Positions 53,852 through 64,000 of a stretch of 64,000 nucleotides of DNA are shown here, one piece after another. The DNA is from Phytobacter ursingii (GTDB lineage: Bacteria; Pseudomonadota; Gammaproteobacteria; Enterobacterales; Enterobacteriaceae): positions 62,001 through 126,000 of the forward strand of contig CABDWT010000012.1 of assembly GCA_901456055.1 (NCBI GenBank). Direction: 5' to 3'. Numbering within the stretch: position 1 is the first letter of the stretch; each line of letters opens with the position of its first letter. The notes beneath the pieces were generated by a model. It was not told the origin of the DNA. It ran no database searches and saw only the letters and a list, made by a program, of their open reading frames with translations. A program made the translations under genes and the position numbers.

Positions 53852-55612
53852 TTAGCCGCGTAACTCATTGGCGCGGCGAAAACGTCCTTCATAATCGAAT
53901 ACTTTCTCTCGTACCTGCCAGTACTGGCCTTTTTTACGCGCCACGACAAAGTCCGGGTGGCGTAATAGCGCCTGCTGGGCGAGGATATCGGCAGCAACGA
54001 TCCAGCGTAACGGCACGCCGGGCGTACGGGTGTGTGGGCGGATAAAAAGTTGCTCGAAGGCGGTTCGCTGAGCAGGCGTTTGCAGGCGGTAGCGTTCGCT
54101 GACATCCGCCCCGTCTTCATCGTAGTAGGTGATTTTTAGCCATTCGCCTTTGTCATCCGCGCCGTGCTGCAAGTCCATGCCGCTACAGCGCAGGACCAGC
54201 GCGTCTTTGAGTTTCAGCGCCGCTTTGAGCATATCGTCCGGATCGACCAGGATGGTATCGCAGGTCCGGCAACGGCGTGCGGCAATGTCGTTTTCCGCAT
54301 TACATTGGGGGCAATTTTTAAAACGGAAACGGTAGTCGCACTGTTCCCGTTGGCCGTCGTCGTCCTCAAACCAGCCCTGGCAACGGCGGCCAAAATGTTC
54401 GATTAACGTGCCATCCGCCGTGGTTTTCCCCCAAAAGGTATTGGCAAAGCCACAGGCCGGGCAAAACACCTGCACGGGTACGTTATCGCTTTTTCCTTTC
54501 GGCGCACCCACTTCCGGCGCGTAGAGATCGTGCGGATTCCCGGCGTAGTCGAGAATCAGGCAATCGGTCTTACCGGGAAACAGCCGCAGGCCACGGCCAA
54601 CGATTTGCTGATACAGGCTGACGGATTCCGTCGGGCGCAGGATAGCAATCAAATCAACATGGGGCGCATCGAAGCCGGTAGTGAGTACTGACACGTTCAC
54701 CAGATAGCGAAAGCGTTGCGCCTTAAACGCCTCAATCAGCGCATCACGCTGCGGGCCTGGCGTTTCCCCTGTAATCAGCGCCGCTTCACCTGCCGGTAAC
54801 AGCCCGGTGATTTCACGGGCATGTTCTACGGTCGCGGCAAAGATCATCACCCCTTTGCGGTTTTCTGCGAACTCAACAATCTGGCTGATGATATGCGGCG
54901 TGACGCGCTTTTGTTTTTTCAGTTCACGGTTCAGATCCGCTTCGCTGAACAGGCCGTTACTCTGCGCCTGCAGACGGCTAAAATCGTACTGCACCACGGG
55001 CATATCGAGGCGTTCTGGCGGCGTCAGATAGCCATGCTTGATCATATAGCGCAGCGGAAGCTCATAAATGCAGTCGCGGAAAAGCGCTTTTTCATCGCCC
55101 CGAACCATGCCGTGATAATGAAAACGGTAAATCCAGCCTTTCCCCAGACGAAAAGGGGTCGCGGTCAGGCCAAGCAGTCGTACGCGGGGATTCACTTTGC
55201 GCAGGTGTTGTAAGATTTGCTGATACTGGCTTTCATCATCATCGCTGATGCGGTGGCACTCATCGACAATCAGCAGTGAAAACTCCCCCTGAAAATGGTC
55301 AAGGTTGCGGGCAACGGACTGTACGCTACCGAACACCACTTTGCCCTCACTCTGTTTACTCTTAAGGCCCGCAGCGTAAATATCCGCCTCCAGGCCCAGA
55401 GCAAGATATTTTGTGTGGTTTTGCGCGACCAGTTCTTTAACGTGTGCGAGCACCAGCACGCGCCCGCGCGCCACCCTTGCCAGTTCAGCAATAACAAGGC
55501 TTTTGCCCGCGCCGGTGGGCAGGACAATCACCGCGGGTTCGTCGTGGTGGCGAAAGTGGGCGAGGGTAGCGTCTACCGCTTCACGTTGATAAGGGCGTAA
55601 GGTAAAAGTCAT
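53852..55612 (-). CDS. radD: DNA repair helicase-like ATPase RadD (YejH)
   Basis: Superfamily 2 helicase-like ATPase promoting recombination with RecA and mismatch/double-strand break repair. The protein has 586 residues. Walker [16 protein letters not shown] is near residues 30-45, the DEAH-type box [10 protein letters not shown] near 125, motif [14 protein letters not shown], and motif [14 protein letters not shown]-terminal Cys-rich zinc region follows ([27 protein letters not shown]). The start at 55612 ([12 protein letters not shown]) matches E. coli RadD in length; an ATG three codons earlier (55621) is in frame. Divergent from rsuA. Confidence 0.96.
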   Translation of the reverse strand: MTFTLRPYQREAVDATLAHFRHHDEPAVIVLPTGAGKSLVIAELARVARGRVLVLAHVKELVAQNHTKYLALGLEADIYAAGLKSKQSEGKVVFGSVQSVARNLDHFQGEFSLLIVDECHRISDDDESQYQQILQHLRKVNPRVRLLGLTATPFRLGKGWIYRFHYHGMVRGDEKALFRDCIYELPLRYMIKHGYLTPPERLDMPVVQYDFSRLQAQSNGLFSEADLNRELKKQKRVTPHIISQIVEFAENRKGVMIFAATVEHAREITGLLPAGEAALITGETPGPQRDALIEAFKAQRFRYLVNVSVLTTGFDAPHVDLIAILRPTESVSLYQQIVGRGLRLFPGKTDCLILDYAGNPHDLYAPEVGAPKGKSDNVPVQVFCPACGFANTFWGKTTADGTLIEHFGRRCQGWFEDDDGQREQCDYRFRFKNCPQCNAENDIAARRCRTCDTILVDPDDMLKAALKLKDALVLRCSGMDLQHGADDKGEWLKITYYDEDGADVSERYRLQTPAQRTAFEQLFIRPHTRTPGVPLRWIVAADILAQQALLRHPDFVVARKKGQYWQVREKVFDYEGRFRRANELRG

Positions 55613-55766
55613 GCTCTTCATGGTGTGACAACATCATGTCACAAGTATGCCACGAATCTTTCCCTTGAGCGGCGTAGAATGACCGCTATACTGACAGGCG
55701 TAAATCACCTGAGTCTTCTTAAGGACGAAAGTCCTGCTCCCAGCACCATACAGGCAAAACAACTTC

Positions 55767-56474
55767 ATGCGACTTGATAAGTTTATCGCTCAGCAACTCG
55801 GCGTAAGCCGTGCTATTGCCGGACGTCAAATCCGCGCCAGCCACATTACCGTAGACGGCGAAATTGTCAGAGATGCCGCGTTCAAATTACTCCCGGAACA
55901 CGAGGTGGAGTATGAGGGTAACGCACTGGCTCAACAGACCGGCCCCCGTTATTTCATGCTCAACAAACCGCAGGGCTATGTTTGCTCAACGGACGATCCC
56001 GATCACCCGACGGTACTTTATTTTCTCGATGAGCCGGTAGCGCATAAACTGCATGCGGCGGGGCGCCTGGATATCGATACCACGGGGCTGGTGCTGATGA
56101 CCGACGACGGTCAGTGGTCGCACCGTATCACCTCTCCGCGTCATCACTGCGAGAAAACCTATCTGGTCGAGCTGGAGTCGCCTGTGGCGGAAGATACAGC
56201 GGAACGCTTTGCCAAAGGTGTCCAGTTACATAACGAAAAAGATCTGACCCAACCGGCGCAGCTTGAAGTGATCGCCCCGACGCAGGTACGTTTAACCATC
56301 AGCGAAGGGCGCTATCACCAGGTAAAACGTATGTTTGCCGCGGTGGGCAACCACGTTGTCGGGCTGCATCGTGAACGTATCGGCGCGATTATCCTCGACG
56401 ACGATCTGGCGCCGGGAGAGTATCGCGCACTGACAGAAGAAGAGATTGCCAGCGTCGGTTTGCCTGCGCGTTAA
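55767..56474 (+). CDS. rsuA: 16S rRNA pseudouridine(516) synthase RsuA
   Basis: Pseudouridine synthase acting on U516 of 16S rRNA. The 235-residue protein begins with an S4-type RNA-binding domain ([20 protein letters not shown], about 1-60). The catalytic motif [17 protein letters not shown] carries the catalytic Asp near 102-104, and the RsuA/RluF signature [18 protein letters not shown] follows. It is about 4 residues longer than the E. coli protein at the C-terminus. It leads into bcr after 16 bases. Confidence 0.97.
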   Translation: MRLDKFIAQQLGVSRAIAGRQIRASHITVDGEIVRDAAFKLLPEHEVEYEGNALAQQTGPRYFMLNKPQGYVCSTDDPDHPTVLYFLDEPVAHKLHAAGRLDIDTTGLVLMTDDGQWSHRITSPRHHCEKTYLVELESPVAEDTAERFAKGVQLHNEKDLTQPAQLEVIAPTQVRLTISEGRYHQVKRMFAAVGNHVVGLHRERIGAIILDDDLAPGEYRALTEEEIASVGLPAR

Positions 56475-56490
56475 CTTACAGGAGCTTCAT

Positions 56491-57684
56491 GTGACCAACA
56501 GGCCACACTCATCACTGAGCATTGTGATTATTCTTGGCCTGTTGGCCATGTTGATGCCGTTATCGATTGATATGTATCTGCCCGCGCTCCCGGTGATTGC
56601 CGGGCAGTTTGGCGTACCGGCGGGCAGTGCCCAAATGACGCTGAGTACCTACATTCTGGGCTTTGCGCTGGGGCAATTATTGTATGGCCCGATGGCGGAC
56701 AGCATCGGGCGTAAGCCGGTGATCCTCGGCGGTACGTTGATTTTCGCCGCAGCGGCCGTGGCCTGCGCGCTGGCGCAAAGTATCGATCAATTGATTACTA
56801 TGCGCTTCTTTCATGGTCTCGCGGCAGCCGCCGCCAGCGTGGTGATTAATGCCCTGATGCGCGATATGTATCCGCGCGAAGAGTTTTCGCGGATGATGTC
56901 GTTTGTCATGCTGGTTACCACCATAGCGCCTTTGCTCGCCCCGATGATCGGCGGCGCGGTGCTGGTTTGGTTTAGCTGGCATATGATCTTCTGGATCCTG
57001 GCGGTGGCGGGCTTGCTGGTTTCGGCGATGATTGCCGTGTTTATTCGTGAAACTCTGCCGCCTGAGCGCCGCCAGCCGTTCCATTTGCGTACGACGGTGG
57101 GTAATTTTGCCTCTCTGTTTCGCCATAAACGTGTGCTGAGTTATATGCTGGCAAGCGGCTTTAGTTTTGCCGGGATGTTCTCTTTCCTGAGCGCCGGACC
57201 GTTCGTCTATATTGAAATCAACCATGTTTCGCCACAGGACTTTGGCTACTATTTCGCGCTGAACATTGTGTTCTTATTCCTGATGACCATCATTAACGGG
57301 CGCTTTGTCCGTCGCATTGGTGCGCTCAAAATGTTCCGTAGCGGGCTATGGGTGCAGTTTGTTATGGCGTTGTGGATGGTTATCACGGCACTGCTCGGCG
57401 TGGGTTTCTGGTCGCTGGTGGTGGGCGTGGCTGCTTTCGTCGGCTGTGTTTCACTGGTTTCGTCGAACGCGATGGCAGTCATTCTTGATGAATTTCCCCA
57501 TATGGCAGGTACCGCTTCGTCACTGGCCGGCACGTTTCGTTTTGGTATTGGCGCCATTGTCGGCGCGCTACTTTCTATGTCGACGTTCAACTCAGCATGG
57601 CCAATGATTTGGTCCATCACCTTCTGCGCAACCAGCTCCGTTCTCTTCTACCTTTACGCCAGCCGCGGCAAAAAACAGCCGTAA
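56491..57684 (+). CDS. bcr: Bcr/CflA family drug efflux transporter (bicyclomycin resistance)
   Basis: MFS DHA1 drug:proton antiporter of 397 residues with 12 membrane helices; E. coli Bcr exports bicyclomycin, sulfonamides and some dipeptides/cysteine. Motif C-type glycines are in [15 protein letters not shown], motif A in [17 protein letters not shown], and the early [19 protein letters not shown] segment is diagnostic of the Bcr family. The start is GTG 56491 with AGGAG at 6-7 bases, just after rsuA; an upstream in-frame start inside rsuA is rejected. A conserved rsuA-bcr pair. Confidence 0.95.
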   Translation: MTNRPHSSLSIVIILGLLAMLMPLSIDMYLPALPVIAGQFGVPAGSAQMTLSTYILGFALGQLLYGPMADSIGRKPVILGGTLIFAAAAVACALAQSIDQLITMRFFHGLAAAAASVVINALMRDMYPREEFSRMMSFVMLVTTIAPLLAPMIGGAVLVWFSWHMIFWILAVAGLLVSAMIAVFIRETLPPERRQPFHLRTTVGNFASLFRHKRVLSYMLASGFSFAGMFSFLSAGPFVYIEINHVSPQDFGYYFALNIVFLFLMTIINGRFVRRIGALKMFRSGLWVQFVMALWMVITALLGVGFWSLVVGVAAFVGCVSLVSSNAMAVILDEFPHMAGTASSLAGTFRFGIGAIVGALLSMSTFNSAWPMIWSITFCATSSVLFYLYASRGKKQP

Positions 57685-58020
57685 CCTTTCAACAAAGGGG
57701 GGCGGAAACGTTCCCTTTTTTGATGCATATCAACCAAATCAGAGATACATTCGGACATGTTTGTTTATTTTATGTAAAATCCGTTTATGTAAAAAGTCAC
57801 ATCATTGTAGTAAAATAGGTTGAGTTAGATCTCAGAAACGGGTACATATAGCCGAAAAAAGGGCCGGGATTCATCGATAAAAACCTGATAAATGAACCGC
57901 TAACCCGCATACAGCATGACGTTAAGCGTTTTATGCGCTGCTGACGAGACGATTTGTCAATAATGTGTTAATATAAATGTGAAATATTTGTGAAGTTATT
58001 GGTACTTCCGGGGACAGAAA
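57685..58020. other. Intergenic stretch between bcr and yejG
   Basis: About 336 bases without a convincing gene. AAAGGG and CCCTTT with a T run (about 57695-57720) may form a weak bcr terminator. The remainder is A/T-rich and must hold the yejG promoter. A 73-codon ORF (57597-57818) starting inside bcr is not credible. Confidence 0.45.
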
Positions 58021-58365
58021 GTGAATACATTACAACTCTCCATCATCCACCGTTTACCCCAGTGCTACCGCTGGCTCGATGGTTTTGCAGGCGCAAGGGT
58101 TGAACCGATTCCGCAAAACGTCGATGACACGGAAGGAAGCCTTGTGGCGCTGAAACTATTGAGTCCGGATGGCGATAGCGCATGGCCAGTGATGCACAAG
58201 CTGAGTCAGGCACTGAGTGACATCGAAGTGGCTTGCTCCGTCGTGGAATGCGAAGGTGAACCCTGTCTGTTTGTGAGCTGCCAGGATGAGTTTGCAGCGA
58301 CCTGTCGCCTGAAAAACTTTGGCGTCGCGATCGCCGAACCTTTCACCAGTCAGAATCCCTTCTGA
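58021..58365 (+). CDS. yejG: YejG family protein
   Basis: A 114-residue cytoplasmic protein of unknown function starting at GTG ([18 protein letters not shown]); the C-terminal half ([20 protein letters not shown]) is almost identical to E. coli YejG. GGGGACAG precedes the start at a suitable distance. It stands alone and is convergent with yejF; only 3 bases separate the two stop codons. Confidence 0.94.
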   Translation: MNTLQLSIIHRLPQCYRWLDGFAGARVEPIPQNVDDTEGSLVALKLLSPDGDSAWPVMHKLSQALSDIEVACSVVECEGEPCLFVSCQDEFAATCRLKNFGVAIAEPFTSQNPF

Positions 58366-58368
58366 GCG

Positions 58369-59958
58369 TCAGCTTAGTGCTAAAAGCTGGCGCGTATAGT
58401 CCTGCTGCGGCGCGCTAAACACGCGGCGGCACTCTCCCTGTTCAACCACCTCTCCCTGTTTCAGCACAATCACCTGATGGCATAACGCGCGCACGACCTG
58501 CAAATCGTGACTGATAAAAATATAGGCCAGATGGTGCGTCTGCTGGAGCGATTTCAGTAAGGCGAGGATCTGCGCCTGCACCGTGCGATCAAGAGAGGAG
58601 GTGGGTTCATCCAGAATGATCAGCTCTGGTTTCAGTATTAATGCCCGGGCTATGGCAATACGCTGGCGCTGACCGCCTGAAAACTCAGCGGGGAAACGGC
58701 GGCGGGTTTCCGGATCCAGGCCAACCTCGTTCATCACTCTGATGACCTCGGCTTCCCGTGCTTCGCGCGTTAATGTCGGCTGGTGCACCAGTAATCCCTC
58801 TTCGATAATCTGCTGAACGTTCAGCCGTGGATTGAGCGAAGAGTTCGGATCCTGAAACACGACCTGAATGCGGTGGCGCACCGGTAACATTTGCTTGCGG
58901 TTCCACGTGTGCAGAGGGCTATCGCCAAAGTTGATGGCGCCCTGCGAGGCAATCAGGCGCAACAGAGCAAGCCCGGTGGTGCTCTTTCCGGAGCCCGACT
59001 CCCCGACCAGGCCCAGCGTTTCGCCTGCACGCAGGGTGAAGCTGATATTATTGACCACCCGATTTTCGCCCACCACACGTTTAAAGATACCTTTGCGGAT
59101 GGGAAAACTGACGCCGAGATTGTCGACGCGCAGTAGCGCAGGTGTGTCCGGGTCAAGAGGAACCGGGTCGCCTGCGGGCTCGCTGTTCAACAGACGCCGG
59201 GTATAGGGATGGGACGGCGCGGCAAACAGTGCGCTGGCGCTGTTCTGCTCGACACACAGACCGTTTTGCATCACGGCGACGTTGTCTGCCAGTTTGCGCA
59301 CGATGCTCAGGTTGTGGGTGATAAACAGAAGCCCCATATTCAGCTCCTGACGCAGTTCGCGCAGTAGCGTCAGGATTTGTGCCTGCACCGTCACATCCAG
59401 TGCGGTCGTGGGTTCATCGGCAATCAATAGCTCTGGACGGGTGAGCAGCGCCATGGCAATCATCACGCGCTGGCGTTCGCCGCCGGAGAGCTGGTGGGGG
59501 AAATCCCCCAGGCGCTGACGGGCATTGCGGATACCCACCCGGTCCAGGCAGGTCAGGATCTCGGCCCGGGCGGCCTCACGGCGCATCCCCCGGTGTAGCG
59601 ATAAGACCTCATAGAGCTGCTTTTCCACGCTATGCAGTGGGTTTAGCGACACCATCGGTTCCTGAAAAATCATCGCGATTTTATTGCCGCGTACCTGACG
59701 TAAGGTTTTCTCGCTGGCATGCAGCAGGCTTTCGCCATGAAAGAGGATATCGCCCTGCGGATAGACTGCCGGCGGAGTGGGCAGCAGACGCAGAATCGAC
59801 AATGCGCTCACGCTTTTGCCCGAGCCGGATTCGCCAACCAGCGCCAGTGTTTCACCCGCCTCAATTTGCAGCGAAAGCGAATCCACCACCGTGCGTTGCG
59901 TCTCCTGCTGACGAAAAGCGATAGACAGGGAATCAATGCGTAACAGGGGAGGGGTCAT
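58369..59958 (-). CDS. yejF: Peptide ABC importer ATPase YejF (tandem nucleotide-binding domains)
   Basis: ATPase of the YejABEF importer, which takes up oligopeptides including microcin C and contributes to antimicrobial-peptide tolerance in Salmonella. The 529-residue protein has two complete ABC domains: Walker [13 protein letters not shown] (about 40) and [12 protein letters not shown] (about 318). The two signature motifs are [10 protein letters not shown] and FSGGQRQRI, and the Walker B segments end in [10 protein letters not shown] and [10 protein letters not shown]. Oligopeptide-transporter C-terminal extensions are seen after each domain. The start at 59958 gives the E. coli length and is one base after the yejE stop. 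Last gene of the operon. Confidence 0.97.
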   Translation of the reverse strand: MTPPLLRIDSLSIAFRQQETQRTVVDSLSLQIEAGETLALVGESGSGKSVSALSILRLLPTPPAVYPQGDILFHGESLLHASEKTLRQVRGNKIAMIFQEPMVSLNPLHSVEKQLYEVLSLHRGMRREAARAEILTCLDRVGIRNARQRLGDFPHQLSGGERQRVMIAMALLTRPELLIADEPTTALDVTVQAQILTLLRELRQELNMGLLFITHNLSIVRKLADNVAVMQNGLCVEQNSASALFAAPSHPYTRRLLNSEPAGDPVPLDPDTPALLRVDNLGVSFPIRKGIFKRVVGENRVVNNISFTLRAGETLGLVGESGSGKSTTGLALLRLIASQGAINFGDSPLHTWNRKQMLPVRHRIQVVFQDPNSSLNPRLNVQQIIEEGLLVHQPTLTREAREAEVIRVMNEVGLDPETRRRFPAEFSGGQRQRIAIARALILKPELIILDEPTSSLDRTVQAQILALLKSLQQTHHLAYIFISHDLQVVRALCHQVIVLKQGEVVEQGECRRVFSAPQQDYTRQLLALS

Positions 59959-59959
59959 C

Positions 59960-60985
59960 TTATACCGCCTTGTTGGGGTCGAAGGCGTCGCGCACTGCTT
60001 CACCAATAAAAATTAATAGCGACAGGAGTACCGCCACGGACAAAAACGCCGCGATACCCAGCCAGGGCGCCTGCAGGTTGTTCTTCCCCTGCAGCAACAA
60101 TTCGCCGAGCGACGGCGAACCCAGCGGTAAACCGAAGCCAAGGAAATCCAGCGAGGTAAGGGTGGAAATCGAGCTGCATAAAATAAACGGCAGGAAGGTC
60201 AGCGTGGCAACCATTGCATTGGGCAGCATGTGGCGCAGCATAATACTGCGATCGTTCACCCCCAGCGCCTGCGCCGCCCGGATATAGTCGAAATTTCGCG
60301 TGCGCAGAAACTCAGCGCGCACGACGCCGACCAGACTCATCCAGCCGAATAGCACCGTAATGGCCAGCAACCACCAGAAACCAGGCTGTACGACGCTGGA
60401 GAGGAGAATAATCAGGAACAGCGTTGGCATGCCTGACCAGACCTCAATAAAGCGCTGGCCCCACAGATCGATTTTCCCGCCGTAATAGCCCTGTAGCGCG
60501 CCGGCAAGGACGCCGATAATGCAGGAGCAGAGCGTTAACATTAAGCCAAACAGTAATGAAATACGCGTTCCGTAAAGGATACGCGCCAGCACATCACCGC
60601 CGTTGGCATCGGTACCCAGCCAGTTCTGTTTCGAGGGCGGCGAGGGGAAAGGCTGAGTGGTGGCGTAGTTGATGCTGCGCGCGCCAAAACGAATGGGGGC
60701 CTGAAGCATCCAGCCATGTTGAGCGATTTGTTGCTGCAGCCAGGGATCCTGATAATCCGCAGACGTAGCAAACGGACCGCCGAATTCGCTCTCGCTATAG
60801 TCAAAAATGACCGGCGCATACCAGCTTCCCTGGTAACGCACCAGTAGCGGCTTATCATTGGCGATCAGTTCGGCAAACAGGCTGAATATAAAGATCAGCA
60901 GAAAAATCCACAGTGACCAAAAGCCGCGGCGATTATGGCGAAAACGCGCCCAGCGAGTCTGATTGACGTAGCTTAATTGAAACAT
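59960..60985 (-). CDS. yejE: Peptide ABC importer permease YejE
   Basis: Permease of the DppC/OppC type, 341 residues as in E. coli. An N-terminal membrane helix (about 22-42, FWSLWIFLLIFIFSLFAELI) precedes a periplasmic insertion typical of YejE, then the five-helix transport domain. The coupling EAA-type loop includes RAEFLRTRNFDYIRAAQALG. It overlaps yejB by one base (TGATG) and is separated from yejF by one base. Confidence 0.97.
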   Translation of the reverse strand: MFQLSYVNQTRWARFRHNRRGFWSLWIFLLIFIFSLFAELIANDKPLLVRYQGSWYAPVIFDYSESEFGGPFATSADYQDPWLQQQIAQHGWMLQAPIRFGARSINYATTQPFPSPPSKQNWLGTDANGGDVLARILYGTRISLLFGLMLTLCSCIIGVLAGALQGYYGGKIDLWGQRFIEVWSGMPTLFLIILLSSVVQPGFWWLLAITVLFGWMSLVGVVRAEFLRTRNFDYIRAAQALGVNDRSIMLRHMLPNAMVATLTFLPFILCSSISTLTSLDFLGFGLPLGSPSLGELLLQGKNNLQAPWLGIAAFLSVAVLLSLLIFIGEAVRDAFDPNKAV

Positions 60986-62085
60986 CAGCGTCCCTCGAAA
61001 TCGATGCGCGGGTCGACCAGCGTATAGCTAATGTCACTGAGAATATTCAGCAACAGGCCGATAAGCGTGAAAATATAAAGCGTGCCGAACATGACCGGAT
61101 AGTCGCGCGAGACGGTGGCCTCGTAGCCCAAAAGCCCCAGGCCATTAAGCGAGAAGATGACTTCAATGAGTAGCGAACCGGTAAAAAACATACTGATAAA
61201 GGTGGCCGGAAAGCCTGCAATCACCAACAACATCGCGTTACGAAACACATGTTTGCGCATGATGCCGCCTTCGCTGACACCTTTTGCGCGCGCGGTGACC
61301 ACATACTGCTTGCGGATTTCATCCATAAAAGAGTTTTTGGTCAGCATGGTCAAGGCCGCAAACCCGCCGATGACGGTGGCCAGCACAGGCAGGGTGATAT
61401 GCCACAGGTAGTCGGTAATCTTACCGTACCAGGGCAGGGTGTCGAAGTTTGACGAAACCAGCCCGCGCAGCGGGAAGATATCGTAATAGCTCCCCCCCGC
61501 AAAAAAGACAATCAGCAAAATAGCAAACAGGAATGCGGGTATGGCATAGCCGATGATAATAAACGCGCTGCTCCAGACGTCGAACCGACTACCGTTGTAG
61601 ACCGCTTTGCGGATCCCAAGGGGAATTGACACAAGGTAGATGATCAGCGTTCCCCACAGCCCAAGCGTGACGGAAACCGGCAGGCTCTCTTTGATCAGCT
61701 GTAGCACGGAGGCGCTGCGGAACAAGCTATTGCCGAAATCTAAACGGACGTAATCCCAGAGCATCCTGAAATAACGCTCATGAATCGGTTTGTCGAAACC
61801 GTAGCGCTTGGTGATTTCAGCAATAACTTCCGGGTCCAATCCACGCCCGCCGCGATAGCGGCTGTCGTTGCTGGTGGCGCTGCCCACGCCGGTACGGGCA
61901 TGCGTGGCGCCGCCGCCTTCAGCCGTACTGCCCGGCAGACCACTCTGGTTACCGAATTCAATCGCCGCAATGGCCTGATCGACCGGCCCGCCGGGGGCAA
62001 TCTGCACGATAAAAAAGTTAATGGTGATAATCGCCCACAAGGTGGGAATGATCAGCAATAAGCGTCGAATAAAATAGGCGCCCAT
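60985..62085 (-). CDS. yejB: Peptide ABC importer permease YejB
   Basis: Permease of the DppB/OppB type, 366 residues (E. coli 364). The N-terminal helix [23 protein letters not shown] is typical. A periplasmic insertion near 40-100 contains a Gly/Thr-rich segment ([17 protein letters not shown]) that varies between species. The coupling loop is in [18 protein letters not shown]. It lies 9 bases after yejA and overlaps yejE by one base. Confidence 0.97.
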   Translation of the reverse strand: MGAYFIRRLLLIIPTLWAIITINFFIVQIAPGGPVDQAIAAIEFGNQSGLPGSTAEGGGATHARTGVGSATSNDSRYRGGRGLDPEVIAEITKRYGFDKPIHERYFRMLWDYVRLDFGNSLFRSASVLQLIKESLPVSVTLGLWGTLIIYLVSIPLGIRKAVYNGSRFDVWSSAFIIIGYAIPAFLFAILLIVFFAGGSYYDIFPLRGLVSSNFDTLPWYGKITDYLWHITLPVLATVIGGFAALTMLTKNSFMDEIRKQYVVTARAKGVSEGGIMRKHVFRNAMLLVIAGFPATFISMFFTGSLLIEVIFSLNGLGLLGYEATVSRDYPVMFGTLYIFTLIGLLLNILSDISYTLVDPRIDFEGR

Positions 62086-62094
62086 TCCGTCTCC

Positions 62095-63903
62095 TTAGCG
62101 TCTGTCTGCGGGCAGTTTTGCCGCTTTGTTCACGTCATACCACCAGGTATCAAAACCCAGAGAATAGACGGGGCGAATGCCAGGCATCGAGAACTTGTCC
62201 CAGTAGGCCACCTGATCGGCTGCCATGTACCACATGGGCAACATGTAATAATTCCAGGTCAGCACCCGGTCGAGTGCCCGCCCCAGCGGTAGCAGCTTTT
62301 GCTTGTCTCCCTGCGCCTGGATAATTTGCGCGATCAGTTCATCCAGCACCGGGCTTTTGACGCCTGGAGAGTTATAGGTTGAATCAATGTATTGCGAGCT
62401 CCAGGAGATTTGCAGATCGGAACTGGGCCACGGCATCGCCCGCCAGACGCGGGGCATCATGTCGTAATCGCGGGTGCGCAGGCGATTGGTAATCTGCGAG
62501 TTATCGACCTGGCGGACGTCCATCGTAATACCCAGCCGCGCCAGGTTGTGCTGAAACGGCAGCACCCACTGATTGTTGCCGCCAGAAGGCAGCAGCATCT
62601 CGAAAACGAAAGGTTTACCGGTCCGGGTGTTTATCAGCTTCTGGTCTTTCATCTCCCAACCCGCCTGCTTAAGTAGCTCGCTGGCTTTCAGCAGATTCTC
62701 ACGGTCATAGCCATCGCCTTTGGATACTGGCGGGGTATAAATAGAGGTGAAAACCTCAGGCGGCAGATCGGCTTTCATCGGCGCCAGCAGCATTAGCTCT
62801 GCGGCATCCGGATAATTACGCGCGGCATATTCAGTGTTCTGAAAATAGCTGTTGGTGCGGCTGTAGGCGTTATAAAACAGCGCCTTGTTCATCCACTCAA
62901 AATCAAAGGCCAGCGAGACAGCTTCACGAACCCGACGGTCATTAAACACGGGCCGCTGGATATTAAATGCCAGCCAGCGGGTATCCTGCGCGGAGGTGTT
63001 GGGCTGTTCATCTTTAATGATATAGCCACGGTCGAAATTGCTGCCGATATAGCGCGTCGCCCAGTTTTTTGCGCTGCCTTCGGTGCGCATATCGAACGCG
63101 CCGGCTTTAAAGGCTTCGAAGGCCACATTGTCATCAAGGTAATAGTCATAACGGATGCTGTCGAAATTCCAGCGTCCGCGATTGACCGGCAGCGTCGCGC
63201 CCCAGTAGTCCTTTACGCGCGAGTAAGTCACGTACTGCCCCATTCGCCAACTGGTGATGCGATAAGGGCCGCTACCGAGGGGAGGGGACGAGAGCGGGTC
63301 GCTGAGTTTATGATCTTTCCAGAATTTCTCAGGCATCACTGGCAGGGAGAAAAGGCTAAGCATGTTCTCCTTGCCTGGCTCACCCAGTTCGAAACGCACC
63401 GTCAACGGCGAAATGGCTTTCGCCGTGGTTCCCTTATAGATCAGACGGAATTGCGGTACCCCTTCGGTCATAAACTTATTGAAGGTGAATGCCACATCAC
63501 TGGCGCGAATTGGCGAGCCGTCGTGGAACGTCGCGCGCGGATTAATCGAGACCTCGACCCATGAATAATCATCGGCGTAGCGGGCTAGCTCTGCAATCAG
63601 CGGATAGTAGCTGCCTGGCTCATCGTCGGAGGTGGTAAATAAGCTGTCATAGAGCGACTCGGTGCGCACGGCGGCATTACCGCGCAGTGCAAAACGGTTG
63701 AAGCTATCGAAGGTACCGAGATATGAAAGCGTAATATTTCCGCCTTTAGGCGCAGCCGGATTCACATAGTCAAAATGGGAGAAATTGATAGCATATTTAG
63801 GCTCGCCGATAACGGCAAACGCGTAATTCTCTTTAATGGTTTGCGCATAGGTTACTGTGCCTACCAGCAGCAAACTTAATATAAACAGGCGCACAAACTT
63901 CAT
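62095..63903 (-). CDS. yejA: Periplasmic peptide-binding protein YejA
   Basis: Solute-binding protein of the YejABEF importer, SBP family 5, 602 residues. The start at 63903 gives a signal peptide (MKFVRLFILSLLLVGTVTYA, cleavage before QTIKEN) and has AAGGATC upstream. An in-frame start 17 codons earlier would add basic residues before the signal and is unlikely. The family-5 segment NPRATFHDGSPIRASDVAFTF is near 120, and the interior matches E. coli YejA (about 604 residues). First gene of the operon; its promoter would be within 63904-64000 or beyond the window. Confidence 0.97.
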   Translation of the reverse strand: MKFVRLFILSLLLVGTVTYAQTIKENYAFAVIGEPKYAINFSHFDYVNPAAPKGGNITLSYLGTFDSFNRFALRGNAAVRTESLYDSLFTTSDDEPGSYYPLIAELARYADDYSWVEVSINPRATFHDGSPIRASDVAFTFNKFMTEGVPQFRLIYKGTTAKAISPLTVRFELGEPGKENMLSLFSLPVMPEKFWKDHKLSDPLSSPPLGSGPYRITSWRMGQYVTYSRVKDYWGATLPVNRGRWNFDSIRYDYYLDDNVAFEAFKAGAFDMRTEGSAKNWATRYIGSNFDRGYIIKDEQPNTSAQDTRWLAFNIQRPVFNDRRVREAVSLAFDFEWMNKALFYNAYSRTNSYFQNTEYAARNYPDAAELMLLAPMKADLPPEVFTSIYTPPVSKGDGYDRENLLKASELLKQAGWEMKDQKLINTRTGKPFVFEMLLPSGGNNQWVLPFQHNLARLGITMDVRQVDNSQITNRLRTRDYDMMPRVWRAMPWPSSDLQISWSSQYIDSTYNSPGVKSPVLDELIAQIIQAQGDKQKLLPLGRALDRVLTWNYYMLPMWYMAADQVAYWDKFSMPGIRPVYSLGFDTWWYDVNKAAKLPADRR

Positions 63904-64000
63904 CGGGCGGGATCCTTTACCTGTGGCGCGCCGGGCGCGCCAACGTTTTCTCATTGAATAATAAGGGAGGGGGCGCCCGTTGTGAAATAATTAACGGCTT

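Noticed and set aside
57597-57818. 73-codon ORF at the end of bcr
   Set aside because: It starts within the bcr coding frame, has no ribosome site, and its sequence beyond bcr is A/T-rich intergenic DNA.

Overview
The window is a stretch of enterobacterial chromosome. Almost every gene has a recognisable Escherichia coli counterpart, and the gene order follows the E. coli 50-51 min region (men - nudI/yfaZ - rhm - glp - nrd - ubiG/gyrA - rcs - ompC - ada/alkB - mqo - proL - yej). The source is not E. coli: several E. coli blocks are missing at their usual junctions (ais/arn/pmrD, inaA/glpQ, yfaL, ato, eco/nap/ccm/narP), and mgtE, a SulP transporter, an IraP-like gene and an exported protein are present instead. 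A cheV gene beside rbn, with a sigma-28-type promoter, points to a flagellated relative such as Enterobacter, Kosakonia, Citrobacter or Salmonella. An Enterobacter/Kosakonia-like organism is my best guess, not a demonstrated assignment. I see no prophage, insertion sequence, CRISPR array or clear pseudogene.

Layout. 1-2.2 kb: 5' end of cheV, rbn (elaC), elaA, elaB. 2.3-9.3 kb: the menaquinone operon menF-menD-menH-menB-menC-menE, whose last five genes are joined by stop/start overlaps. 9.4-10.3 kb: an Rpn-family nuclease that appears to encode a second, shorter protein from an internal start. 10.3-12.9 kb: nudI, yfaZ and the CinA-like yfaY. 13.0-17.2 kb: L-rhamnonate catabolism (regulator, dehydratase, transporter, aldolase). 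17.3-22.9 kb: anaerobic glycerol-3-phosphate dehydrogenase glpABC divergent from glpT. 23.0-26.7 kb: class Ia ribonucleotide reductase nrdAB with the yfaE ferredoxin. 27.1-30.6 kb: ubiG and gyrA. 30.7-37 kb: the Rcs phosphorelay (rcsC convergent with rcsDB). 37.4-38.9 kb: divergent micF sRNA and ompC. 39.0-43.6 kb: apbE, the ada-alkB alkylation-repair operon, yojI. 43.7-48.3 kb: mgtE and a SulP transporter (convergent and overlapping), then mqo. 48.5-49.9 kb: an exported protein of unknown function, an IraP-like anti-adaptor, and tRNA-Pro(GGG). 49.9-58.4 kb: yejM, yejL, yejK, a small unknown ORF, rplY, radD, rsuA, bcr, yejG. 58.4-63.9 kb: the yejABEF peptide ABC importer.

How the genes fit together. 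Much of the region serves respiration and envelope homeostasis: menaquinone synthesis, ubiquinone methylation (ubiG), quinone-linked dehydrogenases (glpABC, mqo), glycerol-3-phosphate uptake, the Rcs envelope-stress relay, the OmpC/MicF porin switch and YejM control of LPS synthesis. A second theme is DNA metabolism: gyrA, nrdAB, ada, alkB, radD.

The most interesting points are the Rpn gene with a strong in-frame internal ribosome-binding site, the IraP-like gene beside proL, the palindromes at the rhamnonate regulator, the mgtE/SulP pair with overlapping 3' ends, and a 107-codon ORF overlapping the end of yejK. Family assignments and comparisons with E. coli rest on remembered sequences; no searches were run.
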